DNA from: JANXSS01 sp040385645
Lineage (GTDB): Bacteria; Pseudomonadota; Gammaproteobacteria; Burkholderiales; Burkholderiaceae_D
NCBI GenBank assembly: GCA_040385645.1
Contig: JAZKGZ010000014.1
Coordinates: forward strand, 124,001-188,000
Direction: 5' to 3'
Length of the DNA: 64,000 nt
Each line of letters starts with the position of its first letter. Within the stretch, counting starts at the first letter, position 1. A program made the position numbers and the translations under genes. The notes beneath the pieces were generated by a model that saw only the letters and a program-made list of their open reading frames with translations, did not search any database and was not told the DNA's origin. Below, in pieces: positions 54,064-63,141 of the stretch.

Positions 54064-54306
54064 ATGTTTGTTTTAGTCGACATCAACAATATGTATGTCT
54101 CGTGCGAGCGCGTTTTCAATCCAAAATTGGAGCGCCGGCCGGTTGTTATTCTTTAAAATTATGACGGTTACGCAGTCGCTCGCAGTGCTGAAGTTAAGGC
54201 CTTGGGCGTACCCATGGGTGCCCCGTGGTTCAAGTTAAAAGCGCTGGCTAAACAGCACAACATCATTGCGCTGTCGAGCAACTACACGCTGTACGGCGAC
54301 ATGTAG
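54064..54306 (+). pseudogene. umuC: umuC N-terminal remnant
   Basis: The frame MFVLVDINNMYVSCERVFNPKLERRPVVIL matches the Y-family polymerase UmuC N-terminus. It hits TAA at 54154 where a Ser codon is expected, continues in frame as NYDGYAVARSAEVKALGVPMGAPWFKLKALAKQHNIIALSSNYTLYGDM and ends at TAG 54304. The remaining three quarters of umuC is absent. A clear pseudogene. Confidence 0.92.
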
Positions 54307-54320
54307 GAAACGTACTGACA

Positions 54321-54638
54321 ATGCTTAGTTTGCTTCCTGCAACACTAGCAGGAATGTGGATTTATTTGATAATGGATAGTATTAAATCTCAATCGATACC
54401 GCAAGGTTCGGCAAGCCCTTTTATGTTGGTTGGCATTGCCATAGGCGGTTACTTGGGCTCGATTTTGCTTGTGCTGATAAGCATGATTATCATCATAATC
54501 ACTTATAAAAAAACCGTAGATCAACCCAGTTTTTTGAAGTATCCGTTTTTTTTGTATGGATTAATCGTGTTGATACTACTTGTTTTGGTGGGAATTTTCA
54601 TATCAACCCCTCATAACTTTAACTTATTTAAAAACTAG
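54321..54638 (+). CDS. Small membrane protein
   Basis: A 105-aa, Ile/Leu-rich protein with three predicted helices. It is the first gene of an AT-rich block and its 3' end overlaps the next, convergent gene by 11 bp. No family recognised. Confidence 0.55.
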   Translation: MLSLLPATLAGMWIYLIMDSIKSQSIPQGSASPFMLVGIAIGGYLGSILLVLISMIIIIITYKKTVDQPSFLKYPFFLYGLIVLILLVLVGIFISTPHNFNLFKN

Positions 54639-54966
54639 AGTATTTAACTTCTTCTATATTGCAGGTACCGGACGAAGTTATATTGGTATTCACTATGATT
54701 TTCGATTTGTTAATCTCTGCATTTATAATAAAATCTGATATTTTTGCATAAGCAAAGTTTGAATGGCGAATTTCGGCAGTTTTCTGTCCATTACAAAAGT
54801 TAGGCCCGTCTTTCATAATTATTCTCATAAAGAACCCACTTGAATCAGCTAAAACTTGAGCTTCTTGAATAAACCCCGTTGTAGTTCCAGCGTAAGCAAG
54901 AACCTGGTTGCTAATAAAAAAAGATAAAATTATAAGTAGTTTTTTTAAATAAGAAATTTTAGGCAT
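54628..54966 (-). CDS. Exported hypothetical protein
   Basis: A 112-aa protein with a signal peptide (MPKISYLKKLLIILSFFISNQVLA) and a mature part with two cysteines (NFCNGQ, SGTCNIE) likely to pair. Start ATG 54966 is the first codon that directly gives the signal peptide; a TTG at 54996 would add ten residues. Seven minus-strand genes for small exported proteins begin here. AT-rich codon use. Confidence 0.65.
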   Translation of the reverse strand: MPKISYLKKLLIILSFFISNQVLAYAGTTTGFIQEAQVLADSSGFFMRIIMKDGPNFCNGQKTAEIRHSNFAYAKISDFIINAEINKSKIIVNTNITSSGTCNIEEVKYSSF

Positions 54967-55003
54967 ATGAAGTGGAGATGATCTGATTTTATTCAATAAT
55001 AAA

Positions 55004-55681
55004 TTAATACTGTTTTACTAAAGATTTAATTGCGTTGCTATTTTTTGAAAACTTCGTGGCTATTTCAATTACTTGAGATGGTTGCCTGGAAGGTTCACCT
55101 TGATTTGAAAAGCTTTCCGTTAAATAAAACTCTGATAAAGTCGAAGTATCCTGCCATGTCACTTTCCACATTGAGGCAGTTTTATCAACAGTAATGACTA
55201 AGCTAAGTGTTGCTGCATTTCCGTCTACCTCTTGGTTCAAAAACTCTCTAATCCTTACTGTTCCAAAGCCATTAGTATTGATTTCACGATGAGTATAAAG
55301 AATACGTTCTCCAAATTTCGAACCGAAAAGCAGAGCCCCGTCTTCTCCAAAAATTCCCTCAATACTAATTAATTTCCAATCCTCAGATCCATCGAAAAAA
55401 CCATTTAGCAGAATTTCGAGAGATTGTTTTTTTAGGCGGTCGAAGCTCTGAATAGTACCATTTAGAATATTAAAATATGTATCTGGAACTATTACTTTTA
55501 TGTAACCATCGTTTTTTATTTCTGTGTCTTTCAATATCAAAGATTGTTCTTTAAATGAAAGATCTTTTATCGAAATTATTTTATTTTTTTCGTTTCTACC
55601 GTTTTCATCTGTAAAAGTGGGGAAGGCAAGTAGGAAAGAAGAAATTTGTATCATTAAAAAAAATAACAGTATTTTTATCAT
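55004..55681 (-). CDS. Exported hypothetical protein
   Basis: A 225-aa protein with a hydrophobic N-terminal signal (MIKILLFFLMIQISSFLLAF) and a mainly beta-type mature domain rich in Ile, Lys and Asn. No cysteines in the mature part and no known family. AT-rich, unlike the core genes; 8 bp downstream of the next gene, so an operon with it is likely. Confidence 0.65.
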   Translation of the reverse strand: MIKILLFFLMIQISSFLLAFPTFTDENGRNEKNKIISIKDLSFKEQSLILKDTEIKNDGYIKVIVPDTYFNILNGTIQSFDRLKKQSLEILLNGFFDGSEDWKLISIEGIFGEDGALLFGSKFGERILYTHREINTNGFGTVRIREFLNQEVDGNAATLSLVITVDKTASMWKVTWQDTSTLSEFYLTESFSNQGEPSRQPSQVIEIATKFSKNSNAIKSLVKQY

Positions 55682-55689
55682 TGTCGTAA

Positions 55690-56316
55690 CTATCGATCAA
55701 GTATACCCAACCCTAAATTACCAGCGTTACAACTAGTTGCGGAAGTGTCTTGTAATCGTCCTAAAGTCTTCGCGACAGGATCGTAGTAAGCATGTTGTCC
55801 ATACACGCGATATTCATTTGGTCTGTCTATGTAACTTCTTAGTCGTTCAATTATCGCTGGATTTCCTGCCCTTGCACTGTAAAGCCAACCGCGGTTCGCC
55901 AAATAAATTTGAAACGTATCTTTCGTCATTATATAATCATTCAATCTTTCAGCATTCCAGCCGGAGTCGTATGTTTTGTCTAAGCCCCAGTATGGATATC
56001 CAAAATCATACATTCTTTTAAAAACTGCACTTCGAGCCCACAAGAAATATCGTCCCCGGAGATAATCTGTTGTTAAAGACTCTAAAACCCAAAGGCTTTG
56101 CTGCTCCCAAAGAGAAGAACCATATAAGTACAAATATTTAGGATCTGCGCCAACCGCCACTAAAAATGTTGTCGTGAGAAGCTGCGCGTCGAAAGGAACG
56201 GTGTCCATTCGACAAGCACGACTTACGCTGCCCAACGCGTGGGCTGTTATTGGCAGCACGGATGTGCATAAAGCACCCATAGCGAAGCATGTTTTTAATA
56301 TACATTTATTTAGCAT
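55690..56316 (-). CDS. Exported hypothetical protein rich in Tyr/Trp
   Basis: A 208-aa protein with signal peptide (about 1-28, HALGS). The mature part is rich in Tyr, Trp, Arg and Leu (YLYLYGSSLWEQQSLWVLE, GYPYWGLDK) and has cysteines near each end (RACRM, TSCNAG). I do not recognise the family. It sits within the exported-protein cluster, 24 bp after the next upstream gene. Confidence 0.65.
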   Translation of the reverse strand: MLNKCILKTCFAMGALCTSVLPITAHALGSVSRACRMDTVPFDAQLLTTTFLVAVGADPKYLYLYGSSLWEQQSLWVLESLTTDYLRGRYFLWARSAVFKRMYDFGYPYWGLDKTYDSGWNAERLNDYIMTKDTFQIYLANRGWLYSARAGNPAIIERLRSYIDRPNEYRVYGQHAYYDPVAKTLGRLQDTSATSCNAGNLGLGILDR

Positions 56317-56340
56317 AACTCACTTCGATAAAAAAATTAA

Positions 56341-56949
56341 TTACTGTAACCTATCCGGAAATGGCGGAAATGGCGGTGCAACTGGCGGTGGAGAATAACC
56401 TGGTGGCCAGCTATATACTCGCCCAGGTGCAGATGGTACGCCTGATGTCGGCGGCGTTGGATTAGAACCAGAACCGGTGGTAGCAGCAAAACGTACTTGA
56501 GGATAGATGCGTGGCATTCTTTCGCCAAAACCTTGTCCATTTTGCACCAACTGATAAGAAAAGATATATTCGTGACATGTTAAGCCAAAGACAAAGCAGG
56601 GCTCGGGCCTTACAGTAAAACTGAAAGTGTGCTGTTGTCCTGGAAAGACGGGATTGAGTAGCGCTAGACTACTTTCATGCAATCTGCTGCTATCAGTATC
56701 ATTCGAGATAGAGACGACACCAGGCAGCCAAGTAGCAGTGCCATCATTTCTCATAGTTACTGATACCGTAGTATTGGTATTGTAAATAAGGTCAGGAATA
56801 CTAGCACTAATATACTTTGAGTTAAATTCGTTTTGATAACTAAGAGCAGGTATTAACATCAAAAAAAAATCATCCGTTTCCTGCGCATAAATTTTCCCGT
56901 GACAAAGAAAAATCAATACTGCTAGCGGCCACGCACATAATCTACGCAT
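56341..56949 (-). CDS. Exported protein with Ig-like region and Pro-rich tail
   Basis: A 202-aa protein: signal peptide (about 1-22), an Ig-like beta region with VSVTMRNDGTATWLPG, which resembles NBR1-type/next-to-BRCA1 Ig-like domains found in bacterial surface proteins, a cysteine pair (CFVFGLTC), and a Pro/Gly-rich C-terminal tail (PPGYSPPPVAPPFPPFP). It may be a surface or envelope component. First gene of the 54.6-56.9 kb run. Confidence 0.65.
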   Translation of the reverse strand: MRRLCAWPLAVLIFLCHGKIYAQETDDFFLMLIPALSYQNEFNSKYISASIPDLIYNTNTTVSVTMRNDGTATWLPGVVSISNDTDSSRLHESSLALLNPVFPGQQHTFSFTVRPEPCFVFGLTCHEYIFSYQLVQNGQGFGERMPRIYPQVRFAATTGSGSNPTPPTSGVPSAPGRVYSWPPGYSPPPVAPPFPPFPDRLQ

Positions 56950-57241
56950 TCAACATGTCCTATTAAGTTTTTATAAAATATTTTTTTAGAAAAGTAACAA
57001 TTGTGGCGGTCTTGCGATCGTCCCAAAATTCGCACGCACCAGTTCATAACACATGGAGAGCTTTTCCTTGAGCTTGGACAGATAAAACCATTGCAATCCT
57101 TGCTTTGGCACTTGGCAAACTATTATTTGCAGCAAATTTTTTAATTATTCCACATGCCGGAGAAACTTAATTCACTAAGGAAAAAAAAATTTACTATTTG
57201 TCACAATTAAGTGTTAAATAATATTCCGCAATTTCATAAAT

Positions 57242-57592
57242 TTATCGCGAGATAATTTGTATATGTGAAACTGATTCACGAGCTCCAAATGCAGGATTGC
57301 AAGCATTTTGACCCCACACATTTATGGTGGCGCCTTGTGCTTGCGCTGCCATAACTGTGGCTGCTATTACTCTTCCCTGTGGAGTTGATATGTCGATCGC
57401 CCATTCATCACTGGTTCCACAGGCTGACTTATTTAGAATAGATCCTGAGTAAAAAGCAAATAAAATGCCCGCAGTTGGAAGGGTATAAGCAATTCGCCCG
57501 CTTGAATTTCCCGCGTACACAGAATTAATTAAGGAAATATTAATTAGAAACGCCGCAATGGCTAATTTTCTGAATTTTTTAGGGTTTAACAT
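57242..57592 (-). CDS. Small exported protein
   Basis: A 116-aa protein with signal peptide (about 1-27, VYAGN). The mature domain shows the spaced pattern C-x-TSDEWAIDISTPQG-x-VIAATVMAAQAQGATINVWGQNAC, which recalls a widespread family of tiny periplasmic proteins with one disulfide. Function unknown. About 290 bp of AT-rich, gene-free DNA lies on each side. Confidence 0.65.
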   Translation of the reverse strand: MLNPKKFRKLAIAAFLINISLINSVYAGNSSGRIAYTLPTAGILFAFYSGSILNKSACGTSDEWAIDISTPQGRVIAATVMAAQAQGATINVWGQNACNPAFGARESVSHIQIISR

Positions 57593-57883
57593 AGTTTTAT
57601 TCTTTCCAATAAAAATTAAGTTTTTTATTTTTTGGGCATTTATATTTAGCCTAAAAAATTTTCATGGTATAAAAATCTACTTGCAATCTAATGCAAAAAC
57701 ATGATCGAAGTTTATTATTATAATCAATGCATAAAAAATTGCATTGAGTTAACTAAATAAAACTTCGCTAATACATATTACTTTTGTAGCTACATTTCCA
57801 TAGCTAACTTAAGACAAAATTGCATCTAATTTGGAATACAACGATATTAGCAATAACTTCGCAGATGCTGAATCAGAAATTGT

Positions 57884-58330
57884 TTACGGCAAATTAATGT
57901 TGACGCCTCTTGTGCCAACGCATCCTGATTGAAGTTTTACGCATGGTGGCAGCCAATCGGGCGAGTTAGATGCAGGCTTTGCCGATGAAAGCGGTGTAGA
58001 ATTTGCATTAAGTGTGTCGCTAGTTAAAGCTACTCGAGTACTATTGCTTCCTTTGGTAACGCATCCTGATTGAAGTTGTACACACGGTGGTATCCAATTA
58101 CTTTGAGTAGAGCGAGAGATAGAAGGAGGGGGCGTTACAGGAGAAGAGGCAGCTTTTGTCAATGGCAGCCCTGTGCCGCTAGCCAAAGTTGTTCCTAAGT
58201 CACTTCGAGCTGTAATGCTAAATGGTGATAATAAAGGTGCATTGATTTCGCTTTTGCTTTCACCAAAGGTGCATATCATTAATGCACCTAAAAACCAACT
58301 CAGCATATTTTCAGATTTCATATTTATCAT
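57884..58330 (-). CDS. Exported Ser/Thr/Pro-rich protein with two short repeats
   Basis: A 148-aa protein with a probable signal peptide and low-complexity Ser/Thr/Asn/Pro linkers. It has two copies of WLPPCVKLQSGCV-like repeats (one has WIPPCVQLQSGCV), each with a cysteine pair. Nucleotide repeats at 57918-57961 and 58058-58101 encode them. Function unknown; might be a cell-surface or adhesive protein. Confidence 0.6.
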   Translation of the reverse strand: MINMKSENMLSWFLGALMICTFGESKSEINAPLLSPFSITARSDLGTTLASGTGLPLTKAASSPVTPPPSISRSTQSNWIPPCVQLQSGCVTKGSNSTRVALTSDTLNANSTPLSSAKPASNSPDWLPPCVKLQSGCVGTRGVNINLP

Positions 58331-58508
58331 TTCTATAACGAAAGTGTGGGGAGTATATCTACTCTTTCCCCTATTTCAGCCTGTTTCCTGAAGTTAAGAA
58401 ATAATTTGAACTTTGATTTATAACATTCAACTTTTCTTGTAACTGTTTGTGGTTGATGAATTTACACGAAAGTTACTTACCATTGATGTGGCAGGGTCCA
58501 TTTGATCG

Positions 58509-58616
58509 GCGCGGGTCATCGAGGAGCTGGTGAAGCTGATCAACGTGCGCGGGTGCGCCATGGTATTTGGTAGCGACAATTGTCTGGAATTTGTCAGCGT
58601 GGCGTTGCTGGTATGA
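58509..58616 (+). pseudogene. Fragment of an IS3-type transposase
   Basis: The plus strand reads ARVIEELVKLINVRG and then GSDNCLEFVSVALL before a stop, similar to the second catalytic Asp region (SDNGPEFVS) of an IS3-family DDE transposase. The rest is missing. It shows that an IS once lay between the exported-protein cluster and the recombinase. Confidence 0.65.
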
Positions 58617-58706
58617 GCCGGCGCGGTAGGCTTGCTGCTTGCGGCAATTCCGTAACTCGCCGAAGGTCTGCGAAACGACCTGTAGCGGTTGATGCAAGCG
58701 GCTTGT

Positions 58707-59279
58707 TTATGCTGCGCGGATCCGCATGATGGTCTGCCGCGTTGTATCAAATTGTCGCGCCAGCTGCGCAACCGGCGCACCACCGGAAAGTAGACGTAGC
58801 ACCTCACTTTTTTCTGCTTCGTTCAGTGCCGGCGGTCGACCAAACCTTTTTCCTTCCAACCTGGCGCGCTTGATGCCGCTGTTTGTGCGCTCGATCAGTA
58901 GGTCACGTTCAAATTCAGCGACAGCATTGATAACTTGCATTGTCATCTTGCCGGCCGGACTTGTCAGGTCGACGCCGCCAAGGGCTAGGCAATGCACGCG
59001 TATGCCCATCGTCTCAAGATGCTCAACTGTAGCGCGCACGTCCATTGCATTGCGGCCCAAGCGGTCTAGCTTTGTAACGATGAGCACGTCGCCAGCTTCA
59101 AGCCGGTCCAGTAGCTTAGAAAATCCTTTTCGCTCTCGTGCAGCTACGCTTCCTGAAACAGTTTCAACGACAGTACGGGCTTTCGTAATACTGAAACCTG
59201 CAGCATCTATCTCATGAATTTGATTATCTGTGTTCTGAGCAGCAGTTGATACTCGGCAATAAGCGAAAGTGCGTGACAT
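58707..59279 (-). CDS. Serine recombinase (resolvase/invertase family)
   Basis: A 190-aa small serine recombinase: catalytic S11 (YCRVSTAAQ), Arg/Asp motif (VTKLDRLGRNAMDV), ERDLLIERTNSGI and a C-terminal HTH (VAQLARQFDTTRQTIMRI). Length equals that of Tn3-type resolvases or DNA invertases. No partner transposase or clear res site is seen nearby, so it may be an orphan. Complete. Confidence 0.93.
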   Translation of the reverse strand: MSRTFAYCRVSTAAQNTDNQIHEIDAAGFSITKARTVVETVSGSVAARERKGFSKLLDRLEAGDVLIVTKLDRLGRNAMDVRATVEHLETMGIRVHCLALGGVDLTSPAGKMTMQVINAVAEFERDLLIERTNSGIKRARLEGKRFGRPPALNEAEKSEVLRLLSGGAPVAQLARQFDTTRQTIMRIRAA

Positions 59280-59540
59280 GGCAATGTTTCCCAGTAATCG
59301 TACGAAATAGATGTACGAATATTAAGGTGTGTACGGAACTATTACAAGCTTACTTTGGTACATGTACTTTGCATGGGGTACGAAAGTGTGGTTTGATAGA
59401 CGAAATTCCTTTGGAAAGTCTTCATGCGGGACGCGTTTTTTGAGATAAAGGTTTGGGCGGTATACTAAAAACTATGTTTTGGAGAGCTGCTATCGGCCAT
59501 GAGCGGCCGCTCCTCGTTACACACTGATCAGGAAACTCTG

Positions 59541-59813
59541 ATGCCGCTTTACACTTACGTCGTCTCATACAAAGGCGCAACCCATGTTGCTCAAGGTAGC
59601 CATAGCAATTTCAAGGGTTTCACCTCGACCTGGTGTTCCAATCTCCCTGTTGGGGTTATTCCCGCGCTCACGCCAGCCATTCACCGCGACCTTGCGAAAA
59701 AGGCATATCAAGGTGTGTTTCCGCCGATAGATAACATTAAGCACGCTTGGCGAAAATCGATCGAACTTAATGGAAGCGAATTTGTTGTCGTGGCAGTACA
59801 AACCCAACCATAA
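59541..59813 (+). CDS. Small hypothetical protein
   Basis: A 90-aa product MPLYTYVVSYKGATHVAQGSHSNFKGFTSTW... with RBS AGGAAA 7 bases before ATG. No known family. It is the first of four short same-strand genes separated by spacers that each contain TGGGTCG. Confidence 0.6.
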   Translation: MPLYTYVVSYKGATHVAQGSHSNFKGFTSTWCSNLPVGVIPALTPAIHRDLAKKAYQGVFPPIDNIKHAWRKSIELNGSEFVVVAVQTQP

Positions 59814-59907
59814 GCTGGCTTTACTAACGACTGCTTTGGGTCGATTCCACTCGAACTTGCCAAAAGACATCATTGTTTAAAGCAGTTGCAAGCGGGAAAG
59901 GGTGATC

Positions 59908-60258
59908 ATGTCAACACGCGCGTTGTTAAAGTACATCGTTGCGCTAGCGCTGGGAATCCTCCTTCTATTTCCTTACTTTGTTGTGGGCAGCGTCGTGTCG
60001 TCAAAGTTTGAAATCTGGGTCAGGTTGATCGCGTTTGTCGCGCTTTTTTTCAGTCCATTGAGGGTGCTAGGGCTACCGCACTTTCGACTTGCACTAGTGT
60101 TTTGTTTGCCGGTTGTCGTTATTACCCTGATTATTGGGGTCGGAGAGTCGCTCGAATTCTTAGATGTGCTGCAGCCTATTGCGGAGCCAATTCTGTGTGT
60201 TTGGCTTGGCGCTTCGCTGGCTTGCATCATGCTCCGTTTTAGTCTGCCGCGTCGATAA
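59908..60258 (+). CDS. Small membrane protein
   Basis: A 116-aa protein with about four predicted helices and an RFSLPRR tail. ATG 59908 follows AAAGGG; a GTG two codons earlier is an alternative. No family recognised. Second in the cassette-like row. Confidence 0.6.
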   Translation: MSTRALLKYIVALALGILLLFPYFVVGSVVSSKFEIWVRLIAFVALFFSPLRVLGLPHFRLALVFCLPVVVITLIIGVGESLEFLDVLQPIAEPILCVWLGASLACIMLRFSLPRR

Positions 60259-60396
60259 ATGAGGATCTGCATTGGGTCGCTATCGGCCAAAACCGGACAG
60301 ATACCATCAGCCAGAATCATCAATAAAGTTACCTATCGGATGACGATACGAAATCCCACAGAAGATATTGCGAATCGATTGCCGGTCTAGGTGGTT

Positions 60397-60732
60397 ATGA
60401 CGGACTTCTTTCTCGACAACGAACTCACCGATTTAACGATCTCGCCCGTTGCCAAGATTTGCGCCGCGTCGCCATATTCCATTGATGAACTAAATCGAAA
60501 AATGTTAACGGAAGTTTGGCCCGCATTTCTGCCCAATCTAATGTCATATGCTGGCGAATGGGCTGGTTGGAAAGAGGAATTTATTAAAGAGCAGATCCTG
60601 AAGTGTTATAAACCACGCTTTTATATATTTTGGCGAATCAATCCGATAAAACGGTATTTCTGCCACCAGTGGTCTACGGTTGAGCGAGGTGTTATTCAAG
60701 CTCGCACCGGTGCGGCTGGACAGGACTCGTAA
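60397..60732 (+). CDS. DUF7079-like small protein
   Basis: A 111-aa protein whose first part FLDNELTDLTISPVAKICAASPYSIDELNRKMLTEVWPAFLPNLMSYAGEWAGW resembles the DUF7079 family of small cytoplasmic proteins of unknown function. The C-terminus is basic. Third in the row. The identification rests on memory of the pattern only. Confidence 0.6.
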   Translation: MTDFFLDNELTDLTISPVAKICAASPYSIDELNRKMLTEVWPAFLPNLMSYAGEWAGWKEEFIKEQILKCYKPRFYIFWRINPIKRYFCHQWSTVERGVIQARTGAAGQDS

Positions 60733-60851
60733 AGCAAGATTCTGCGAATCCAAATTACAGCAATGGGTCGCGTCTTGTCATTCAGCACTGGCGGCAGCCG
60801 GCCAGAAACGGACTAATTTCTTATCATGCATAGCGCCATTTTTTAGATCAT

Positions 60852-61106
60852 ATGAATATTGACGAAACGACGCGAACCATCCTTCTTATGCTGAAAGCAA
60901 GAGTAGAAGCAGGTGGAGAAGGATACATGTACGGAGACCGCAGTAAGGCGATCCAGGGTCTTGATGAGATCTTGGCTTTTCCGTCGGTGGGAGGCGTAAG
61001 GTCTTTACTCCTGCCAACAGCAAATCTCCAAGAACTTTCGATTGAGTGCGGCTGGGGCAGCGAATTCAACCAACTTGCGGCTGAGCTCGAAGAAATTTGG
61101 AGTTAG
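60852..61106 (+). CDS. Small hypothetical protein
   Basis: An 84-aa acidic protein beginning MNIDETTRTILLMLKARVEAGGEGYMYGDRSKAIQGLDEIL, all-helical in appearance. No family recognised. Fourth in the row, ahead of the SIR2 operon. Confidence 0.6.
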   Translation: MNIDETTRTILLMLKARVEAGGEGYMYGDRSKAIQGLDEILAFPSVGGVRSLLLPTANLQELSIECGWGSEFNQLAAELEEIWS

Positions 61107-61367
61107 CCCAGATGTCCCGTAGGCACCTAACTAACCCGCCGAAAGGCTTGCGGAATTTCCGCTTTCGACCCAAAGCGGTCCTTCCCGCAGCTTAACTAAT
61201 TCGAGTTGCCCGACTACCAGACAGTCGATTGTGGTCATTTAAGGCGACTTTTACGACATGGACGAGTAACTGATTGACCGGTTCGCGACACATATGCTGT
61301 ATATCAGAAAGCAGTGCTGCAAGGTGAAAGGAGGCGTCGACTCGACTTCTCCCGCTCTGAGCGCGAG

Positions 61368-61394
61368 TTGATCACCATACGAGCGCTCTATAAT
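61368..61394 (+). promoter_or_regulatory. Candidate promoter of the SIR2 operon
   Basis: Perfect TATAAT (61389-61394) 31 bp before the start codon, with a TTGATC -35-like hexamer (61368-61373) at a short 15-bp spacing. The rest of the 319-bp gap upstream shows no gene; it holds the stem CCGCTTT-CGACCC-AAAGCGG (61159-61178). Confidence 0.5.
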
Positions 61395-61425
61395 GAGATG
61401 AAAACAGGAAGAGGAGACGCTGCCC

Positions 61426-63141
61426 ATGGCCGCATTTGACATCAGCGTGCGTGACACGCTGAATCTGCTTGATGGCCCGTTCGAGCCCTTCGCGGCTGGC
61501 GTGTCGAACGGGCTCTACGCGTTCTGGTTGGGGTCCGGAATTTCATTCGGACGCGCGCCGAGTCTGCACATCCTCGTCGGCAAAGTTGTGGAGTTCGTAC
61601 GCTCGCAAATTAACCATACGGATCCGAACTGCAAGTTCATCCGCACGCTGCGAGAGATTCTCAGCTTGGCCAGCGCTTCAACGGACGAACATGCACGCTC
61701 GAAGTTCGATCAGCCCTTTGCCAGCTGGCCGGATCAGGAGGCCATGTCTTGTCGCTTGGTCAACAACTATTCTAAGCTGCTTGGCCTCACGGTCGATGGC
61801 GAGGATATGGACTATTTGTTATGGACCGTCATCGACGTCGGCGCGACGTTCGCCGATTCTGCCATGACGCCCGACGTGGAGCATCTGTGCCTGGCGGCAT
61901 TGAGTCTGGAGGGTACAACCCCTGAAATGCTCTCCGCCAACTGGGACCCCCTGATCGAAAGAGCAGTGGAAACCCTTACGGATAGTAATGCCGCGCTCAG
62001 CCCGACGGTTGTCGCACGTCCCGCCGACCTTCAACTGCCCCGTAATAAGACCCGCCTCATCAAGTTCCACGGCTGTGCTGTCAAGGCTCAAGATGACCCA
62101 GGCCAGTACCGCCAATGGTTGGTGGCTTCACACGATCAGGTCGCCGCCTTTTGCACTCAGGCGAACAATCAAGGACTCGTGACAGCATTGACGCATATCG
62201 TCGGGAGCAAACGCACGCTTATGCTGGGCCTTTCAGCCCAGGACGCCAATATTCAGGGCATTTTCAACAAAGCGGCCAACGAATTGAAGTGGCAGCTTGG
62301 CAATCCTCCACCGAGCTACGTGTTCTCAGAGCAAGAGCTGGGCATGGACCAGCGCTCGCTCCTGAAAAATGTTTACCATGACCAGATTACCCCCGTGAAC
62401 CTGACGTCGATCTATGAGGCGGGGCGAATCCAGGCGTACGCAAAGCGGTTGCTCACCGCGCTGCTGCTGGATGTATGGTCGAGAAAGCTGCAGGAGTTGA
62501 TTTCTCTCGCTCCAGGTACGCTTCCGCCTGCGGAGCGTCAACACCTGTGCTCCGGCATCGTATCGATTCGCAACCACCTGGCAGATGTGGCGAAGCCGGA
62601 GTTCGATTTCATTGATTCGCTCCTTGCTCGCTTTGGCCGTGCCTGCAAACTGCTGCGAGACGGCCAAATCGAACACCCGAATGTCAAGTTTGAGCCAATC
62701 TCAAGTGACGTCGTGACAGCCCTCAAAGGCAACCCCGCTTTGGGTGCCCTCGGATTGCGCGAGGCCGCTGTAGCACTCGCCCTGGTGGGGATGGGTTTGA
62801 GCCGCAATCACTGGGTAGTGGCAGCCGAGTCTCTTGACAGGGCATCAGGCGTGCTGGCGGTCACAGGAAAAGGTGCAGCAGCGGCCCGCACCAAGGTGTA
62901 CCTGACAGCCAGCGCGTCCGGCGCGGCGCTGCTTCACAGCGAGGGCCACCTGGTGGAGATAGAAAGCCCCATCTTGATTCAGTCGCAGAAGCTGGCAGTG
63001 CAAATGCCCCGATCTTCAAGGGGGGCCACCGGGCGGACTGGACTCCCGAAAGCACGCGAGGTAAGCATATCGACGCTGCTGCAAACCTACGCTACCGCTG
63101 ATGACCTGTACGAAGCATTCAGACAGGAGCTTGCGCTATGA
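61426..63141 (+). CDS. SIR2-like domain protein, putative defence effector
   Basis: A 571-aa protein. The N-terminal half is a SIR2-like NAD-binding domain: FWLGSGIS (G36-SGIS40), SANWDPLIE (N172, D174) and LIKFHGC with probable catalytic H215. The C-terminal half (from about 330) is helical and unrecognised. SIR2-like effectors of bacterial defence systems deplete NAD+ on phage infection. A strong GAAGAGGAG RBS is present. The stop overlaps the next gene by ATGA. First gene of an apparent three-gene operon. Confidence 0.85.
   Translation: MAAFDISVRDTLNLLDGPFEPFAAGVSNGLYAFWLGSGISFGRAPSLHILVGKVVEFVRSQINHTDPNCKFIRTLREILSLASASTDEHARSKFDQPFASWPDQEAMSCRLVNNYSKLLGLTVDGEDMDYLLWTVIDVGATFADSAMTPDVEHLCLAALSLEGTTPEMLSANWDPLIERAVETLTDSNAALSPTVVARPADLQLPRNKTRLIKFHGCAVKAQDDPGQYRQWLVASHDQVAAFCTQANNQGLVTALTHIVGSKRTLMLGLSAQDANIQGIFNKAANELKWQLGNPPPSYVFSEQELGMDQRSLLKNVYHDQITPVNLTSIYEAGRIQAYAKRLLTALLLDVWSRKLQELISLAPGTLPPAERQHLCSGIVSIRNHLADVAKPEFDFIDSLLARFGRACKLLRDGQIEHPNVKFEPISSDVVTALKGNPALGALGLREAAVALALVGMGLSRNHWVVAAESLDRASGVLAVTGKGAAAARTKVYLTASASGAALLHSEGHLVEIESPILIQSQKLAVQMPRSSRGATGRTGLPKAREVSISTLLQTYATADDLYEAFRQELAL

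Noticed and set aside
58427..58807. Minus-strand 126-codon frame after the serine recombinase
   Set aside because: It overlaps the recombinase C-terminus and the IS-transposase remnant, is low-complexity and has no RBS.
59280..61425. Integron with attC sites
   Set aside because: The small genes look like cassettes, but I found no paired RYYYAAC/GTTRRRY cores or an integron integrase. The shared motif is different.
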